From positions 165,967-200,136 of the forward strand of contig NMRA01000454.1 in NCBI GenBank assembly GCA_002633005.1: a stretch of 34,170 nt of DNA, in the 5' to 3' direction. The translations under genes and the position numbers were made by a program. Position 1 is the first letter of the stretch; the number at the start of each line of letters is the position of its first letter. Origin of the DNA: Phoronis australis. Taxonomy: Eukaryota; Phoronida; Phoronidae. The notes beneath the pieces were generated by a model. That model made no database searches. It saw only the letters and a list, made by a program, of their open reading frames with translations, and was not told the origin of the DNA. Shown piece after piece: positions 7,928 to 19,204 of the stretch.

Positions 7928-9837
7928 ACCAAACCGGGACATTTTCAAACCGAGGTTAAGGGCAAGTTTTCAAATGCGTCTTATTTGTAGGTCCCTGTCT
8001 CCTGCGGGGTCAAGGTTTAAGGTCAACCTCACAGACTAGAACTCCCCCCTATTTTCCAACCTTAGTCCTCTGCCGTAACGTTATTAGGGCTCACCAGAAG
8101 TGGCGACTTACGTTTTTGGAGTCATTAAGTAAAAGGCTATCCAACGATGAAAGAAGTTTTGAAATCGCTGTCAAAAAAATTTTAGGCGGGAAAAAGGTCT
8201 CAAAATGACGTCTTTCAACTTTGATCTTGCCGTGTGACCTCATTAATGATGCAATCGAACTCAAACTTGGTAGGCCTTAGTTTCTCGGCATTCCTCGTCC
8301 ATCTGGGAAAGAATTTTTGTAATTTGGAGACAAAAATTTTTTCGGCCCCCAAAAACCCTGGACTATAGGCCTAGGTTTTTTTTGGTCGAAAACCTTTTTG
8401 TCTTCGATTTTAAAAATTCTTTGGGCATCTAATAGCCCCTTGTTTCCCCCCTCTACAAATGTAGGTATCATAGTTTTATTGGCCTTAGTAAGGGCCCAGG
8501 AGTGCCCTAAACTCATATACCCCCTTCACAACATCAGAAAAGTTGTGCCAAGATGAACTACGGTTTTTCGAAGTCATATCTTCATCACCAATAACCTGAA
8601 AGCCACCAAACCGGGACATTTTCAAAGCAACGTTAAGGGCAAGTTTTCAAATGCGTCTTATATGTAGGTCTCTGTCTCATGCGGTGTCAAGGTTTAAGGT
8701 CAACGTCACTGACTACCCCTCAATTTTCCAAATTTAGTCCTCTGCCGTGGCCTTATTAGGGCTCACCAGAAGTGGCGACTTACGTTTTTGGAGTCAGTGA
8801 GTAAAAGGCTATGCAACAATGAAAGAAGTTTTAAAATCGGGGTCAAAAAATTTTAGGCGGGAAAATGGTCTCAAAATGACGTCTTTCAACTTTGATCTTG
8901 CCGTGTGTTCTCATTAATGATCCAATCGAACTCAAACTTGGTAGGCCTTAGTTTCTCGGCATTCCTCGTCCATCTGGGAAACAATTTTTGTAATTGGAGA
9001 CAAAAATTTTTTCGGCCCCCAAAAACCCCTGGACTGTAGGCCTAGTTTTTTTTTGGTCGAAAACCTTTTTGTCTTCGATTTTAAAAATTCTTTGTGCATC
9101 TAATAGCCCCTTGTTTCCCCCNATTCCTCGTCCATCTGGGAAACAATTTTTGTAATTGGAGACAAAAATTTTTTCGGCCCCCAAAAACCCCTGGACTATT
9201 GGCCTAGGTTTTTTTTGGTCGAAAACCTTTTTGTCTTCAATTTTAAAAATTCTTTTTGCATCTAATAGCCCCTTGTTTCCCCCCTCTACAAATGTATGTA
9301 TCATACTTTTCTTGGCCTTAGTAAGGGCCCAGGAGTGCCCCAAACTCACATACCCCCTTCACAGCATCAGAAAAGTTGTGCCAAGATCAACTACGGTTTT
9401 TCGAAGTCATATCTTCATCACCAATAACCTGAAAGCTACCAAAACCGGGACATTTTCAAAGCAACGTTAGGGGCAAGTTTTCAAATGCGTCTTATTTGAA
9501 GGTCCCTGTCTCCTGCGGGGTCAAGGTTTAAGGTCAACGTCACAGACTACCCCCCAATTTTCCAACTTTAGTCCTCTGCCGTGGCCTTATTAGGGCTCAC
9601 CAGAAGTGGCAACTTACGTTTTTGGAGTCAGTGAGTAAAATGCTATCCAACGATGAAAGAAGTTTTGAAATCGGGGTCAAAAAAAATTTTAGGCGGGAAA
9701 AAGGTCTCAAAATGACGTCTTTCAACTTTGATCTTGCCGTGTGACCTCATTAATGATCCTACGAACTCAAACTTGGTAGGCCTTAGTTTCTCGGCATTCC
9801 TCGTCCATCTGGGAAACAATTTTTGTAATTGGAGACA
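7928..9837. repeat. Tandem array of ~670-bp units
   Basis: The start word ACCAAACCGGGACATTTTC occurs at 7928 and 8605, and with one extra A at 9438. Unit 1 (7928-8604) is 677 bp. The second interval (8605-9437) is 833 bp because it contains an N at 9122 and a repeated 160-bp segment. The last unit stops at 9837, inside the word GGAGACA. Units differ by scattered substitutions and small indels. Each carries a minus-strand open frame (8277-8516; 8948-9349) encoding the shared peptide stretch TFVEGGNKGLLDA; I recognise no family and read it as incidental. The array replaces the rest of ITS2 and the 28S gene. Confidence 0.85.
9122..9122. other. Assembly gap inside the tandem array
   Basis: One N. 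The 161 bases before it (8961-9121) are repeated just after it (from 9123) with about 3% differences. Since these belong to the same part of the unit, the N most likely hides roughly 510 bp or more, and the array has at least four units. Confidence 0.75.
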
Positions 9838-10234
9838 TCAGCCTTGAGTGTAATTTTTTATTTTAATGATAAAAGTATGAGAGACTGTATTTCTTAATTT
9901 ACTGCCTTGTCACTGTCTAGCCTGGAAAAATACTGAAAGTGTACATTCAACGTCATACTCAACAATCAGGCTTGTTATACATTCCTCATCAAATCTGTCC
10001 ACTTTGTCTAACCATTTCCATTTCGGTACACTTCCAAAAAGGTAAACTCAAGCATTTTTCAAGAATCGTGTTGAATTCTCCGGCGTTCAAACTGAACTTA
10101 AACTTTATTGGTCAAAAATTACAAAAAGTGGCATAAATGCGTGACATGTTTTCATTAAAAGAGTATAACTTAACTTCTAAAGCTACCATTTAATTAATTG
10201 TTTGTTTTTCATCACTAACATGTTTCTTTAACAG

Positions 10235-10279
10235 GATTTATAAGACAAGGACATCACATCCCGGAACATTGGTTCAGAG
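10235..10279 (+). other. Possible 45-bp microexon
   Basis: TTTCTTTAACAG (ending 10234) looks like a splice acceptor, and GAG|GTAAAT (10280) a moderate donor, 45 bp apart, a multiple of three. Two frames are open; one reads GFIRQGHHIPEHWFR. No neighbouring exon could be paired with it. Both splice words are common enough to occur by chance. Confidence 0.2.
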
Positions 10280-10841
10280 GTAAATTTTTTGCCATTAGTA
10301 AATATTTTTTATATTCAGTTGAGAGTAGAGTTTTGCTCCGAAGAAATGAACGTAACGGAATGAAGACTGTTAACAATGAAAAGTGTCGTGTGTTCAATTA
10401 ATTCTCTATATTAGTAAATAAATGTTAATATTGTTAATGGTGATGCTGTTATTTCAAGCACTTGTACACTATAACGTGTATTAGCAACGACCCTCTTGGA
10501 AAGCATTGCACACTAATGATGAAATTACCCTTGTTAAACAGTGGATTGATTTTAACGTGCAGTATTCTGATGCTTAAGCTATAGGATTTTCTGTATGAAT
10601 TCTCAAGTAAGACAAGACAAGAGGAAATTCTACGATATCAAGATTGGTTGAGACACTGTATTTTGGAAAAGTGGCTTGCAAAGGGTGTGTCAGAATAAAT
10701 ATTTATTTTTAAGTGATAAGTAAGAATAAATCCATTTTAAGTTGCCTAAAATTTTTGAACATTTACTTTTAAATAAGAGAGTCAAACTTGTTGACATGTA
10801 ATTTAGATGGTGTTTGTTAGTTTGGTTCTGGGGTCAAAGCA

Positions 10842-10868
10842 TTCTAGAGATTCTAGAAATTTCTGGAG
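10842..10868. promoter_or_regulatory. Heat-shock-element-like word
   Basis: TTC, GAA, TTC and GAG fall exactly five bases apart between 10851 and 10868 (TTCTAGAAATTTCTGGAG), preceded in the same register by an imperfect GAG at 10847. Alternating TTC and GAA at 5-bp steps is the binding pattern of heat shock factor. No heat-responsive gene is visible nearby. Confidence 0.3.
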
Positions 10869-11129
10869 CAAATCGTAACGGCTAATGATATAAGATACGT
10901 TCATGTAGTTTAGGTTAGCCAATCGCTAAATATATAGAATATTATGATATCGGCTGAAATTAACAAGATGTTAGATGATCTATAGTGGTTGTAGCATAAA
11001 GACTTGCTACAGTGTACAGAGGAAATTGTACAACAGATCCATCTAGTGGAAGATTCTAAGGGTATTAGCAAGGACAAGGATTAACGAACAGGAATTTAAA
11101 TAAGAGCTTGTTTATTGCACCATGGGCAG

Positions 11130-11310
11130 TAACATACTGTCTGTACTAGTTGAGTCACTAGGAACTGTTGCCAGCAAGAGGAATCGTAGGTAGAAGATAC
11201 TGCCTGCAAGTCTTGCGTCACCAGAGACTGTAACCAGCAAGAGGCATCGTGGGAAGAAGATACTGCCATCAAGTGTTGCGTCACCAGCGACTGTGGCCAT
11301 GTAGTACACT
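11130..11310. repeat. 63-bp minisatellite, ~2.7 copies
   Basis: Units begin at 11152 (GAGTCACTAGGAACTG), 11215 (GCGTCACCAGAGACTG) and 11278 (GCGTCACCAGCGACTG), exactly 63 bp apart, with a partial copy before the first. As 63 is a multiple of three, two minus-strand frames stay open across the array, giving 21-residue peptide repeats. One reads QSLVTQ-x-L-x-AVSS with a conserved SCW; the other (11112-11501) gives repeats around VAGDATLDGSIF. Neither matches a family I know. A minisatellite is the simplest reading; a coding repeat is possible. Confidence 0.7.
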
Positions 11311-14300
11311 GTCGCAGTGCAGTGTGTAATACTGTAGTTCGAAGATTCACCAACAGGACTGTTATCCAACAAGTGGAGAGTCCTACAGCTTGGATAGCAG
11401 AAGAGACGTTTGATTAGTTTGGTTGATTGATTGAAGTAATCTTTAGAGAGGGCGCTAGCGTAGTTACTCTTCTTTGCAGCTGATTTCTTAATTAAGAACA
11501 TGTCTCACTTGTCTAGTGGTAATAATATGATAAATTAATTACTGGATTTAATTATTCTCATTCCATCTACGCACAATCCCAAAGCACACACTGTAGCTAC
11601 CTTTTAAACAAACCCACAGTCTATCTCTGACAAGGTTTTTTTTTGATTCCTTTCTCAGAATTATATACAGCACTTTATGTAATGTTGTTATGTTTTTTGA
11701 TGTTTGTCATTGTAAAATCAGTCCGCAGTATATTTGTGTTGCCAATTTCCACTTAACGATTTTAAAGTAAGGCAGGGAATTTCCAGACCCCTGTTACTTA
11801 CTCATTGGAACTGTTAAAACTAAAAAATGAAAAATGTCTATTGCGTTTGTGCTGTGTTATCTTATAACTAATAAAAATGCGTCTGATAGAACACCTACCA
11901 TTACCTGAATCTATCACCTTTATGTTCTCTGCTTTCAAATTTTGTGGTATTTTGTTTCAGTCGGTGGTTTCAGATCATGTTACTCTTGTTACAGGGACGT
12001 CTTCAATTTTATTTTTCTGCGTGTGCAAGCGCAGAGAATTGTCGCTTCTCGGACGATAATTCTCCAAAATACACGAGCGCTCTAGACAAGGAGGATAACG
12101 ACTGAGAACATGTAATAATCTATTTATACCACCTACTGTACGAGAAACATTGCAATTAATCAATCTACCATTCTCGACTCGCCTAGGCTTTTGTAACTTC
12201 TTTCTATATCAGGTGCAAACAAAACAAATGAAATCGGACAAACTGTATTCCCGTCAAGATGGCTAATAATGTTAACAGCTTCTTATTGAGTGTTATGACT
12301 ACTATTCCTGAAAAGCTAAACCGCTTTACTAGTTTACGCGTCTGGGAACGGTGAGAACTGGATTGTATGAGTTCCCGCTCACGAAAACATATACTCTAAC
12401 TCTAGGAATCTCCAAACCAATACGTCTTATGTATTGCACAGATATACCTAAGTGATGGATCTCGAGGACAAATAAGTTCCCTATACTATCTCGTGTTACA
12501 TCATATGGTCCTCGCACAAATGCAATCCCCAAGAGTGCCTCAACAGCAAGAGCAAGAAAGGTGTACGCTGTTTTTATTTTGTTTTATTTTTGCTATTTTT
12601 GTATATTCACTTTGGTGCAATTATGTCTCAGCCAGTCACTCTAACAGTTGTCGTAAGCTGGTTAAGTAGGGTTGTTTTCATCTGCAACTGGGGTGCCACT
12701 ACACCCGGTTTATTAGTAAACAGTATACATGTAACTTCGCCAAGTTTTCGAAAGCGTGTCACTCCAAAAGTAGTGGGGTGCTTCTGCCAGTTTATGCGTA
12801 TAAATTATCTCAGATTGCCAGTAGTGTCTGGCTTATTTTAACACAAGATTATTAATTTGCGATTTCAAAATCTTGAAACTTTCAAGTTTCTATAAGCTTT
12901 ATTTCACGCACAAGTGCCAAACATACCTCCTAAAATCACGAAAGCACCCTGGGGTCACAATAGCACAAACTCGGAGTGCTCGTTGACCTATACATCAGTG
13001 TACTGGGCTAGCATGTGGTTTGACTCTTATGTAATTACATAGTAACTTGCTGAATAGTTCTGATGATATCGTGCCAACTAGACTAAACTGTCACTAAACA
13101 GGAACCCTAGTCTGAAATGCATTTACTGACTGCAGATGTGTCCATCTTTTCCTGACATTGCAGACACAAATGTTATTTATCCTTTTGCTTAGCTATAGAT
13201 TATATATTGAACCAGTTCTATACGGTGCTTGGGCTTCTTACGATCAATCATATTTTGTTGAGCAAGTCGCTTACCTGATTTGGGTACTTGGTGTTGAATA
13301 TTTTATATGGGATTTTGCGGTATTATTGTTCCAGAGAGACTGTTGATGCCCCTCCATAAAGTTGTGTTCTGGAGTATTTTTGTAGATATTTTATTTTTCT
13401 TTGATAGATATATAATGGACATGCAAGTTTCCGTATGCAGTTCTTCCTGTGGTACACCGTGTGATACATAGTAGTTAGTAACTACATAGCAACCCTAATA
13501 AAAACGATCTTTCTATGCTGTGTGACACTCTGTATTCATGATATTGGCACCGTGTCATTTTGGTCAGGTTCTGCACCGTCTACAGTCTACGAGTATTTAC
13601 TTTTCTGATTTTGGTTATGTCCGTATTTAAAATGAATTTTACTCAGTATCATCTTCATTTTCTTCGTGTATATTCTGTCTGCACAGTGATTTGGACAGTG
13701 ATGCTCCGACAGTTAAGCATAAACCTCCCTTTTCCTCAAGAAGTCTGTTTTGTTTGTACAAAATTTATGCTTTCAATAACACATTTTAAAACATAACAAC
13801 CTCGCGTCTTTCTATTGTGATTGAAAATTGCCCATTAAAGGTTCAGCTGTTCATACTGTACTTAATTTCGTTATTAACCTTCACCTACAGGTTAAATGCT
13901 TATTTCTTATTTCATGGTTATGAGGATGAAACAATCGAAAAATTCTTAACTCCAAAACAGTCTATAGGACTCAAATGAAGCAGACACAAGGCTTCAGCCG
14001 TTGTGTTTAAGACCAAACAGACTTTTTTTCGAAACGTGCCATAGAAATTTTAGGTTTTAATTAATGATTTTTATTAATTTATCGATTTTCATCTTAAAAG
14101 AAGCATACAATGAAAAGGACCTTTTGAATACAGATTTAGATCTGTTCATGAATATTTTTATGATATGACATCTACCATGCTGAGGGTGCTTTATCTTCCC
14201 TGCAACATTATTTCTTTGCTACAACACTTCTATTTTCACAAAACATTTCCCTTTTCTGAGTACAATTCTGCAATTTCACCGATAGTGTCCTTAACAACAT

Positions 14301-14316
14301 ATGCTTCCTGGTGTAG
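11311..14316. other. AT-rich, no recognisable gene
   Basis: Only short open frames without domain features. One hairpin of a repeated type occurs at 12016-12035 (listed separately). Several CAG/GT words occur near 11960, 11992 and 13163, but none frames a convincing exon. Confidence 0.5.
12016..12035. repeat. CTGCGC-type hairpin, copy 1
   Basis: TCTGCG...CGCAGA around an 8-base loop, preceded by CTTCAATTTTATTTTT. The same hairpin and the same TCTTCAATTTTAT leader occur near 19157 and 19231, so this is a dispersed repeat. Confidence 0.5.
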
Positions 14317-15050
14317 TTATTCCCAACAACGCCTACCTTTTATGGTACGCAAGTTAACTGTCAACCACAGTACCAACAGCCGTGAATGATCTCTTGACCA
14401 CACAGGACCCTGAACGTCAGTTATCCTCCGCTGTGTTGTACAATAGCTCATATAGTGTCCATTAGATTCGGAATAATCGAGGGGCACTTGGGGTAATAAA
14501 GTGCGCCCTGAACCAGGGTTTGCTGCCATATGAGTGAGGGTGAGTTGGTTTCCGGGGGTGGCTGCACCCTGGAAAGGCCTGGCCGAGAGTGATGGGTGAC
14601 CCTGTAGCATGCGATGCTCGGGTGGGAGCCACCACAGGTCCTGCAGGTATAGGTTTGTGTCTGCACTGCCATTCAGTAGTTAATAGCATAGCAGTGTCTG
14701 GTAGGTGGGCGCGGTATGGTGACAGTGGAGGGGCTTGTCGTGTACAAGGACCACAACTCCGGTTCTATTGTTGACCAGGGTGTGGCTGGGCTGCAAGCTT
14801 TGCGGGAGCGGTACTGCTCATCGTGATGTATCCCACCTTTCCTGGTCGGCTGTGCCACAAGTCGAACGTCGTGCCTGTACTGGAGGCAAATCCGAGAAAG
14901 GCTTCGGTCCATTTCCCATTGATTGAGACTACCTTTTTCCCCCATCCCCTGCCACTCCTCTACCAGGGTCACGGTCCCCTACGCGAGTTGTGGCGGTGAG
15001 CAGGATAGTTCTTCCACGAACAACCTTGCCTATGTGGCATATACTGAGTC
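14317..15050 (-). other. GC-rich block with overlapping ORFs, possible Gag-like remnant
   Basis: This block is clearly more GC-rich than its flanks. On the minus strand two open frames (14673-14972 and 14448-14672) lie in the same frame, split by a single TGA, giving about 175 codons. The second holds CRTCGGSHPSIAC at residues 10-22, close to but not matching the C-x2-C-x4-H-x4-C zinc knuckle of retroelement Gag proteins: the C-to-H spacing is one short. A further minus-strand frame is also open for over 50 codons with composition that is at least as protein-like. So the coding frame is unsure and a Gag origin is weak. A diverged direct repeat follows immediately. Confidence 0.25.
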
Positions 15051-15054
15051 CCAG

Positions 15055-15356
15055 CGCTACGTTCCGTACAATATCTCTTTTTATCAATCACTCCGGCTGG
15101 TCTGCTCACTCTGCTTGTCTGGAACCTTCTTTGGAGGTTGGTATAGCCCAATTGGCCGTTTGGTGTACCCCCTTGGTACTTTATATGATATTTGCCCATT
15201 TGGCAGTTTGTACCCATTTGGTACTTGTTATTGTTGTTCCTGAAACTGTCGTTTTGCTTGACCCAGTTGTTAGCCAATTGGCCAATACCTATTTGGTATT
15301 ACGTACCCATTTGGTACTATGCTAACCTGTTCCTCATAGTATCCGATACTCAATTA
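15055..15356. repeat. Direct repeat A, left copy
   Basis: Shares ordered blocks with 16130-16395: CTGAG near the start, TCTGCTCA, CTTGGTACTTTAT, GATATTTGCC, TTTGTACCCATTTGGTACTT, TACTATGCTAA and TATCCGATACTCAATTA at the end. The internal word CCATTTGG, with close variants, recurs several times. Confidence 0.7.
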
Positions 15357-16129
15357 ATATTGGTTATGGTAAATGTGTGTGTGTTATCTCTTGTAATTAA
15401 GGAATGCATCTGGTTCCTTCTGTGAAATGTTTATTTGTAGACATGTGACTCTGAAATTTTCAGTACAACTTAAAATATGTATTAATGCTGTTTTATTTGT
15501 CCCCAAACTGAGATTGATGGCACTCGACATAAATCCTATAATTTGTGCAAGTACCACTCTACAACCCTTCATGCTTCATATCCAACTCCTATTTGCATGT
15601 AGTTCCTACCTAGTCCGATGGTAGCGCTGTTTGTCCTGTCACGCCAGCTTCCTATTGGCCCACCTCAAGCAACAGTACACTCCCTCGTAAGTTTTCCCAA
15701 TTAGACAACGTTATACCTCTCCCAAACTCCCTACCCTTAGTTTCACAAAATCTCATTTCAACTGAATTATACCTTTTCCACCCTCCCTGCCTTTTTTAAA
15801 CAATTCTGCAGCTGGTTACAGTTGTTATTACAGTTACTGCTGGTACCTCCTTCAAGCCCGGAGCGTGTTACCGTCAAGCAAGAAATGGCGTAGAGGGCTA
15901 GCGAACAGACTGGCCTCCCGTTCAGTAGCGCGAGGACCTCGCTAAAAAGCAAAACTTCTCGAGATTACTTGAGGTATTGCCGTGTATTTTAAATAGGAAC
16001 ACGTGACATTGGCTAGATCATAGCTAGGTCCTAGCGTACGTCCTAGCGTTACCGAACGCAGGCCTGCACTCGAGCGTCCGTTACTTCAGCTTAAGCCTGT
16101 CCAACCCGATCACAGCTCTCAGCACACAC
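15357..16129. other. Spacer between the direct repeats
   Basis: 773 bp with no recognisable gene. If the repeats were LTRs this would be the interior of a very short (TRIM-like) element. However, I find no convincing polypurine tract beside either repeat, on either strand. Confidence 0.4.
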
Positions 16130-16395
16130 TGAGCCACAACACCACATTCCTTACTATGTGCCTTCTTATTACGTCGGCTCGTCTGCTCATTCTGCTTGGC
16201 AGTTTGGTGTATTCACTTGGTACTTTATGCGATATTTGCCAATTAAAGTTTGTACCCATTTGGTACTTATTATTGACGTTGCCCTTTTGCTCGACCCTCT
16301 TGGTAGGCATCGGTCAATGCCCATTTGGTATTACGTAAAACTTTTGTACTATGCTAATACATGTATGTGCCACTTAGTATCCGATACTCAATTAC
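16130..16395. repeat. Direct repeat A, right copy
   Basis: Second, shorter copy in the same orientation as 15055-15356, about 1.05 kb downstream, with substitutions and several small deletions. The pair could be old LTRs, two copies of a dispersed element, or a decayed long-period tandem. Confidence 0.7.
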
Positions 16396-17184
16396 ACATT
16401 GGAAAACATAACATCCTGTGCTATACATTGTATTACACTCTAATACATTCGGGTTTGATGTTTAGGAAGGTTTTAACCTTCATATTGATGAAGTTAATAA
16501 TACTTTCAAGTTGAAAGATTATTGATTTGTAGCGTGGCAGAATTGAGTATAGTCCTATCAATCTCGTTTTAAGCTATGTATATGCATTCCTCTCTACCAA
16601 CATTGACGGTAATATTTTGTTGCACTGAGGCCCAGTGAACAAGTGTCCTTCTCTCCCATAGCCGACGCTATGAGTTTACATAGTGCTGTAGACGGGTATG
16701 CCGAGTTAGAAAATTTTCCGTTGTGGTCATCCACCGGAGAAATCAAAAGCAGAGCTTTCTGTGGTTGCCATATGGACGCTAAAAGGTCATATTCATTCTA
16801 ATATGCATAAATGAAGGGTTTTCTTACATAAATGGCAGGTAATTATTCTGCCACTGTTATTAAGCAACTGTCCAGTCGACTCTAGGAAGCAGACAAAATC
16901 ACTTTCGTGGATACATGTTTGGGGGCAAGATATTTTTTGGTGTTTTAAAGGTCATTAAATACTTGGAAATTCATGAAAATCCGTGTATCACTCACATGTA
17001 GGTACAGTAAATACTTCCATTTTCTGACAGTTTTTCGAATTAAGATTATGTAGGTATATTTGCTAGCGAATGTTTGGAACTGGGACAGTTTTTCAAGTTT
17101 TCTCTTGTTTGTGAACTTCTTTGTGATGGATTTGTGGCAAATGATATAATGTGGTGGCAACGCATATACATTTCTTTGAGCACG
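16396..17184. other. No recognisable gene
   Basis: AT-rich sequence with one 71-codon minus-strand frame (16945-17160) of low-complexity composition and no recognisable domain. Nothing else stands out. Confidence 0.45.
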
Positions 17185-17288
17185 GTTATGTGGAACTACC
17201 AGTGAAAATCTCCTTAATTTTCTAGCAGGTTCAGCATTGTTTCCTTCACCAGCTTGGCCTCCGACTTTTTAAAGAGCTCTTTCATTTT

Positions 17289-17711
17289 TTAGTTCATTCG
17301 TATATTGTCTGAAAAACTGCTTGTGACAGAAGAACTCAGTTTTTTCCACAAAAATCTAAACACTTCTAAGCAATTATATTTTCCTTGCACTCGGTTTTGA
17401 TCCATTTCTTGAAGCCCCAGTCTTCGTAATGTCTGATAATTCATGGAGCTCAGAATTCTGAGCAAAATCTGAGGCATGAATGTTAAAAGGGCAGACATCT
17501 TGTCAGTCTGTTGTGAAGTCGAACACTCATTCAATAATTCATGGTTTCTGCAGTGTCCTAGTTGGCCCAAAACTGCTGTTTTCTTACGAACAAAATAATC
17601 CAGGCACATGCCAAGAATTGCATGCATGTCAGAATTACACTTGTCATTTGACTTGGCTGTCCTTAATTTCAAACTTCTGCCTTCTGGTTTATGAGCCTTG
17701 ACCCTTGGCAA
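17289..17711 (-). CDS. Unrecognised 140-codon ORF, perhaps a decayed gene
   Basis: One of the longest open frames in the window, starting MPRVKAHKPEGRSLKLRTAK, with charged and leucine-rich stretches and paired cysteines (MCLDYF, HCRNHELLNEC). The minus-strand sequence just upstream (17731-17940) also holds broken open frames, including CKMIGTDNQMPRKHC, readable only across frameshifts. A decayed coding region or transposase relic is possible, but I recognise no family or catalytic motif. The frame is not much longer than AT-rich chance would give. Confidence 0.25.
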   Translation of the reverse strand: MPRVKAHKPEGRSLKLRTAKSNDKCNSDMHAILGMCLDYFVRKKTAVLGQLGHCRNHELLNECSTSQQTDKMSALLTFMPQILLRILSSMNYQTLRRLGLQEMDQNRVQGKYNCLEVFRFLWKKLSSSVTSSFSDNIRMN

Positions 17712-19156
17712 TTTCCAATAACTTGCACATCTATCCTATCCAAGAATTAATACTGTCCAATAAAGACAGTCGCTGTAAACAAGGTAACCAAACCAGCAGG
17801 ATAACTTTAGCTGGCTGTCCTCTGATGAATGCTCTCATGAAGCGGACATGTAAATGGGAATAGTACGGACACAATGTTTTCGTGGCATTTGATTGTCTGT
17901 GCCGATCATTTTGCACTGAAATCTGGTGGCGAACACAAACACACTATTTGTATCCATTTTCCGCAACTTTTAAATTAAAATTCTTACTAAACGTGCGAGT
18001 GTATTCTTGGGAACTTTTTGAAATTGACTTTTGAACACCTGTAGATGGGTATAATGCAAAGTTCCCGTTCCCCCCAAATATAGCCACGGAGGTGAAAGAT
18101 GTGGTACCTGGGAATATGGCCTATAATGGCGATTTTAAGGATATGAAACATAGTAGGCTACCTTTACCAATGATGCAGTTTAATAAATACCTGTACTTAC
18201 ACTCAATGTCCTTGTCATCGCTATCAGGATCTAGAAAAATGACATTTTTAATCAAGTAATCCCATACAGTGTAAAATCACATATAGACTCAGGTCAATGT
18301 CAATCAATACGTATCCACAGCTGCCAAAACACGCTTGAAAATTTAATATTACAAAAAATATTTTATGTGTTAAATAAAAATGTGTAGGACTATATTGTAA
18401 AAATTTCTCTTGATCACCTGTGCTATACTTATGATCCAATGGCACGTTTACAAAGGAAAACTACGAAACTGCACTCGCTCCTATCGCCACCTACCCTGCG
18501 TTTTGCAATCTTTGTTACATGCTGAACCTCTCTCGAATTCCGTATTCTGGCCTCTTGGTCCTACCATCGCTGCTTCTGCAGTTGGAATAGCAACAGCACT
18601 GTGTTAATGTAAACAAAGTTCCAACATTTTTAAACATGGCACATGTATGTTGATACTTATGGGAATACTCTTTGCACCAAAACATTCACAGTGTCCATAA
18701 AAAAGAATAATTCAGAGCGTCATCACAATATACATGTATATGTATTCATCCCATACGCGTTGACCCTGTCGAGTGCAATAAGGCCATGTACATGTAATAA
18801 TGTTTTCCGTATTCACCTCCCGCAATGCGTCAACATTGATCTCTGACATGGAAAGTTCAAAAGGTAGGTCAATGTCGACTCGACGTCTTCAGCCGGTTCC
18901 GTCATCATTCTTTCCCAATATAGTTTCAAGTAATACAGTTGCAGCAGTGTATCTAATGTACGACATGCAACCAGGCCCTAAACGTAAAATCTGGAACAAA
19001 ATTGTTAATTATATGACACTTCTGTCTCAGCTTTCAATTGCTGTATGCTATATCGTCAGCAACTCAGGAGCCGATTCCTCGGAAACTACAATAGCACGTG
19101 TTGTTATTTAACTATTTCCAGGAGATGTTACAAGTTAACTGCAAAGTTGCAGTTGT

Positions 19157-19182
19157 TACTCTGCGCGTGTAAGCGCAGAGTA
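19157..19182. repeat. CTGCGC-type hairpin, copy 2 (perfect)
   Basis: TACTCTGCGC (19157-19166) and GCGCAGAGTA (19173-19182) are exact reverse complements around GTGTAA. It is followed by a TCTTCAATTTTATTC stretch and TTCTTA repeats leading to copy 3. Confidence 0.8.
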
Positions 19183-19204
19183 CTGTTGTTCCTGGGTTTT
19201 CTTC

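Larger units (their letters stand above)
9838..11129. other. AT-rich, no recognisable gene
   Basis: Non-repetitive AT-rich sequence with only short open frames. Two weak items inside it, a possible 45-bp exon and a heat-shock-element-like word, are listed separately. Confidence 0.5.

Noticed and set aside
7106-7948. Open frames of 80-160 codons across ITS1 and 5.8S
   Set aside because: They lie over clear rRNA and spacer sequence, arise from GC-rich composition, and show no protein-family features.
12042-12053. Resemblance to the U2 snRNA start (TCGCTTCTCGG)
   Set aside because: Only about 11 bases match and the following GCCTTTTGGCTAAG segment is absent.
15055-16395. Firm call of an LTR or TRIM element for the direct-repeat pair
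   Set aside because: No polypurine tract beside either repeat, and repeat ends are not sharply defined.
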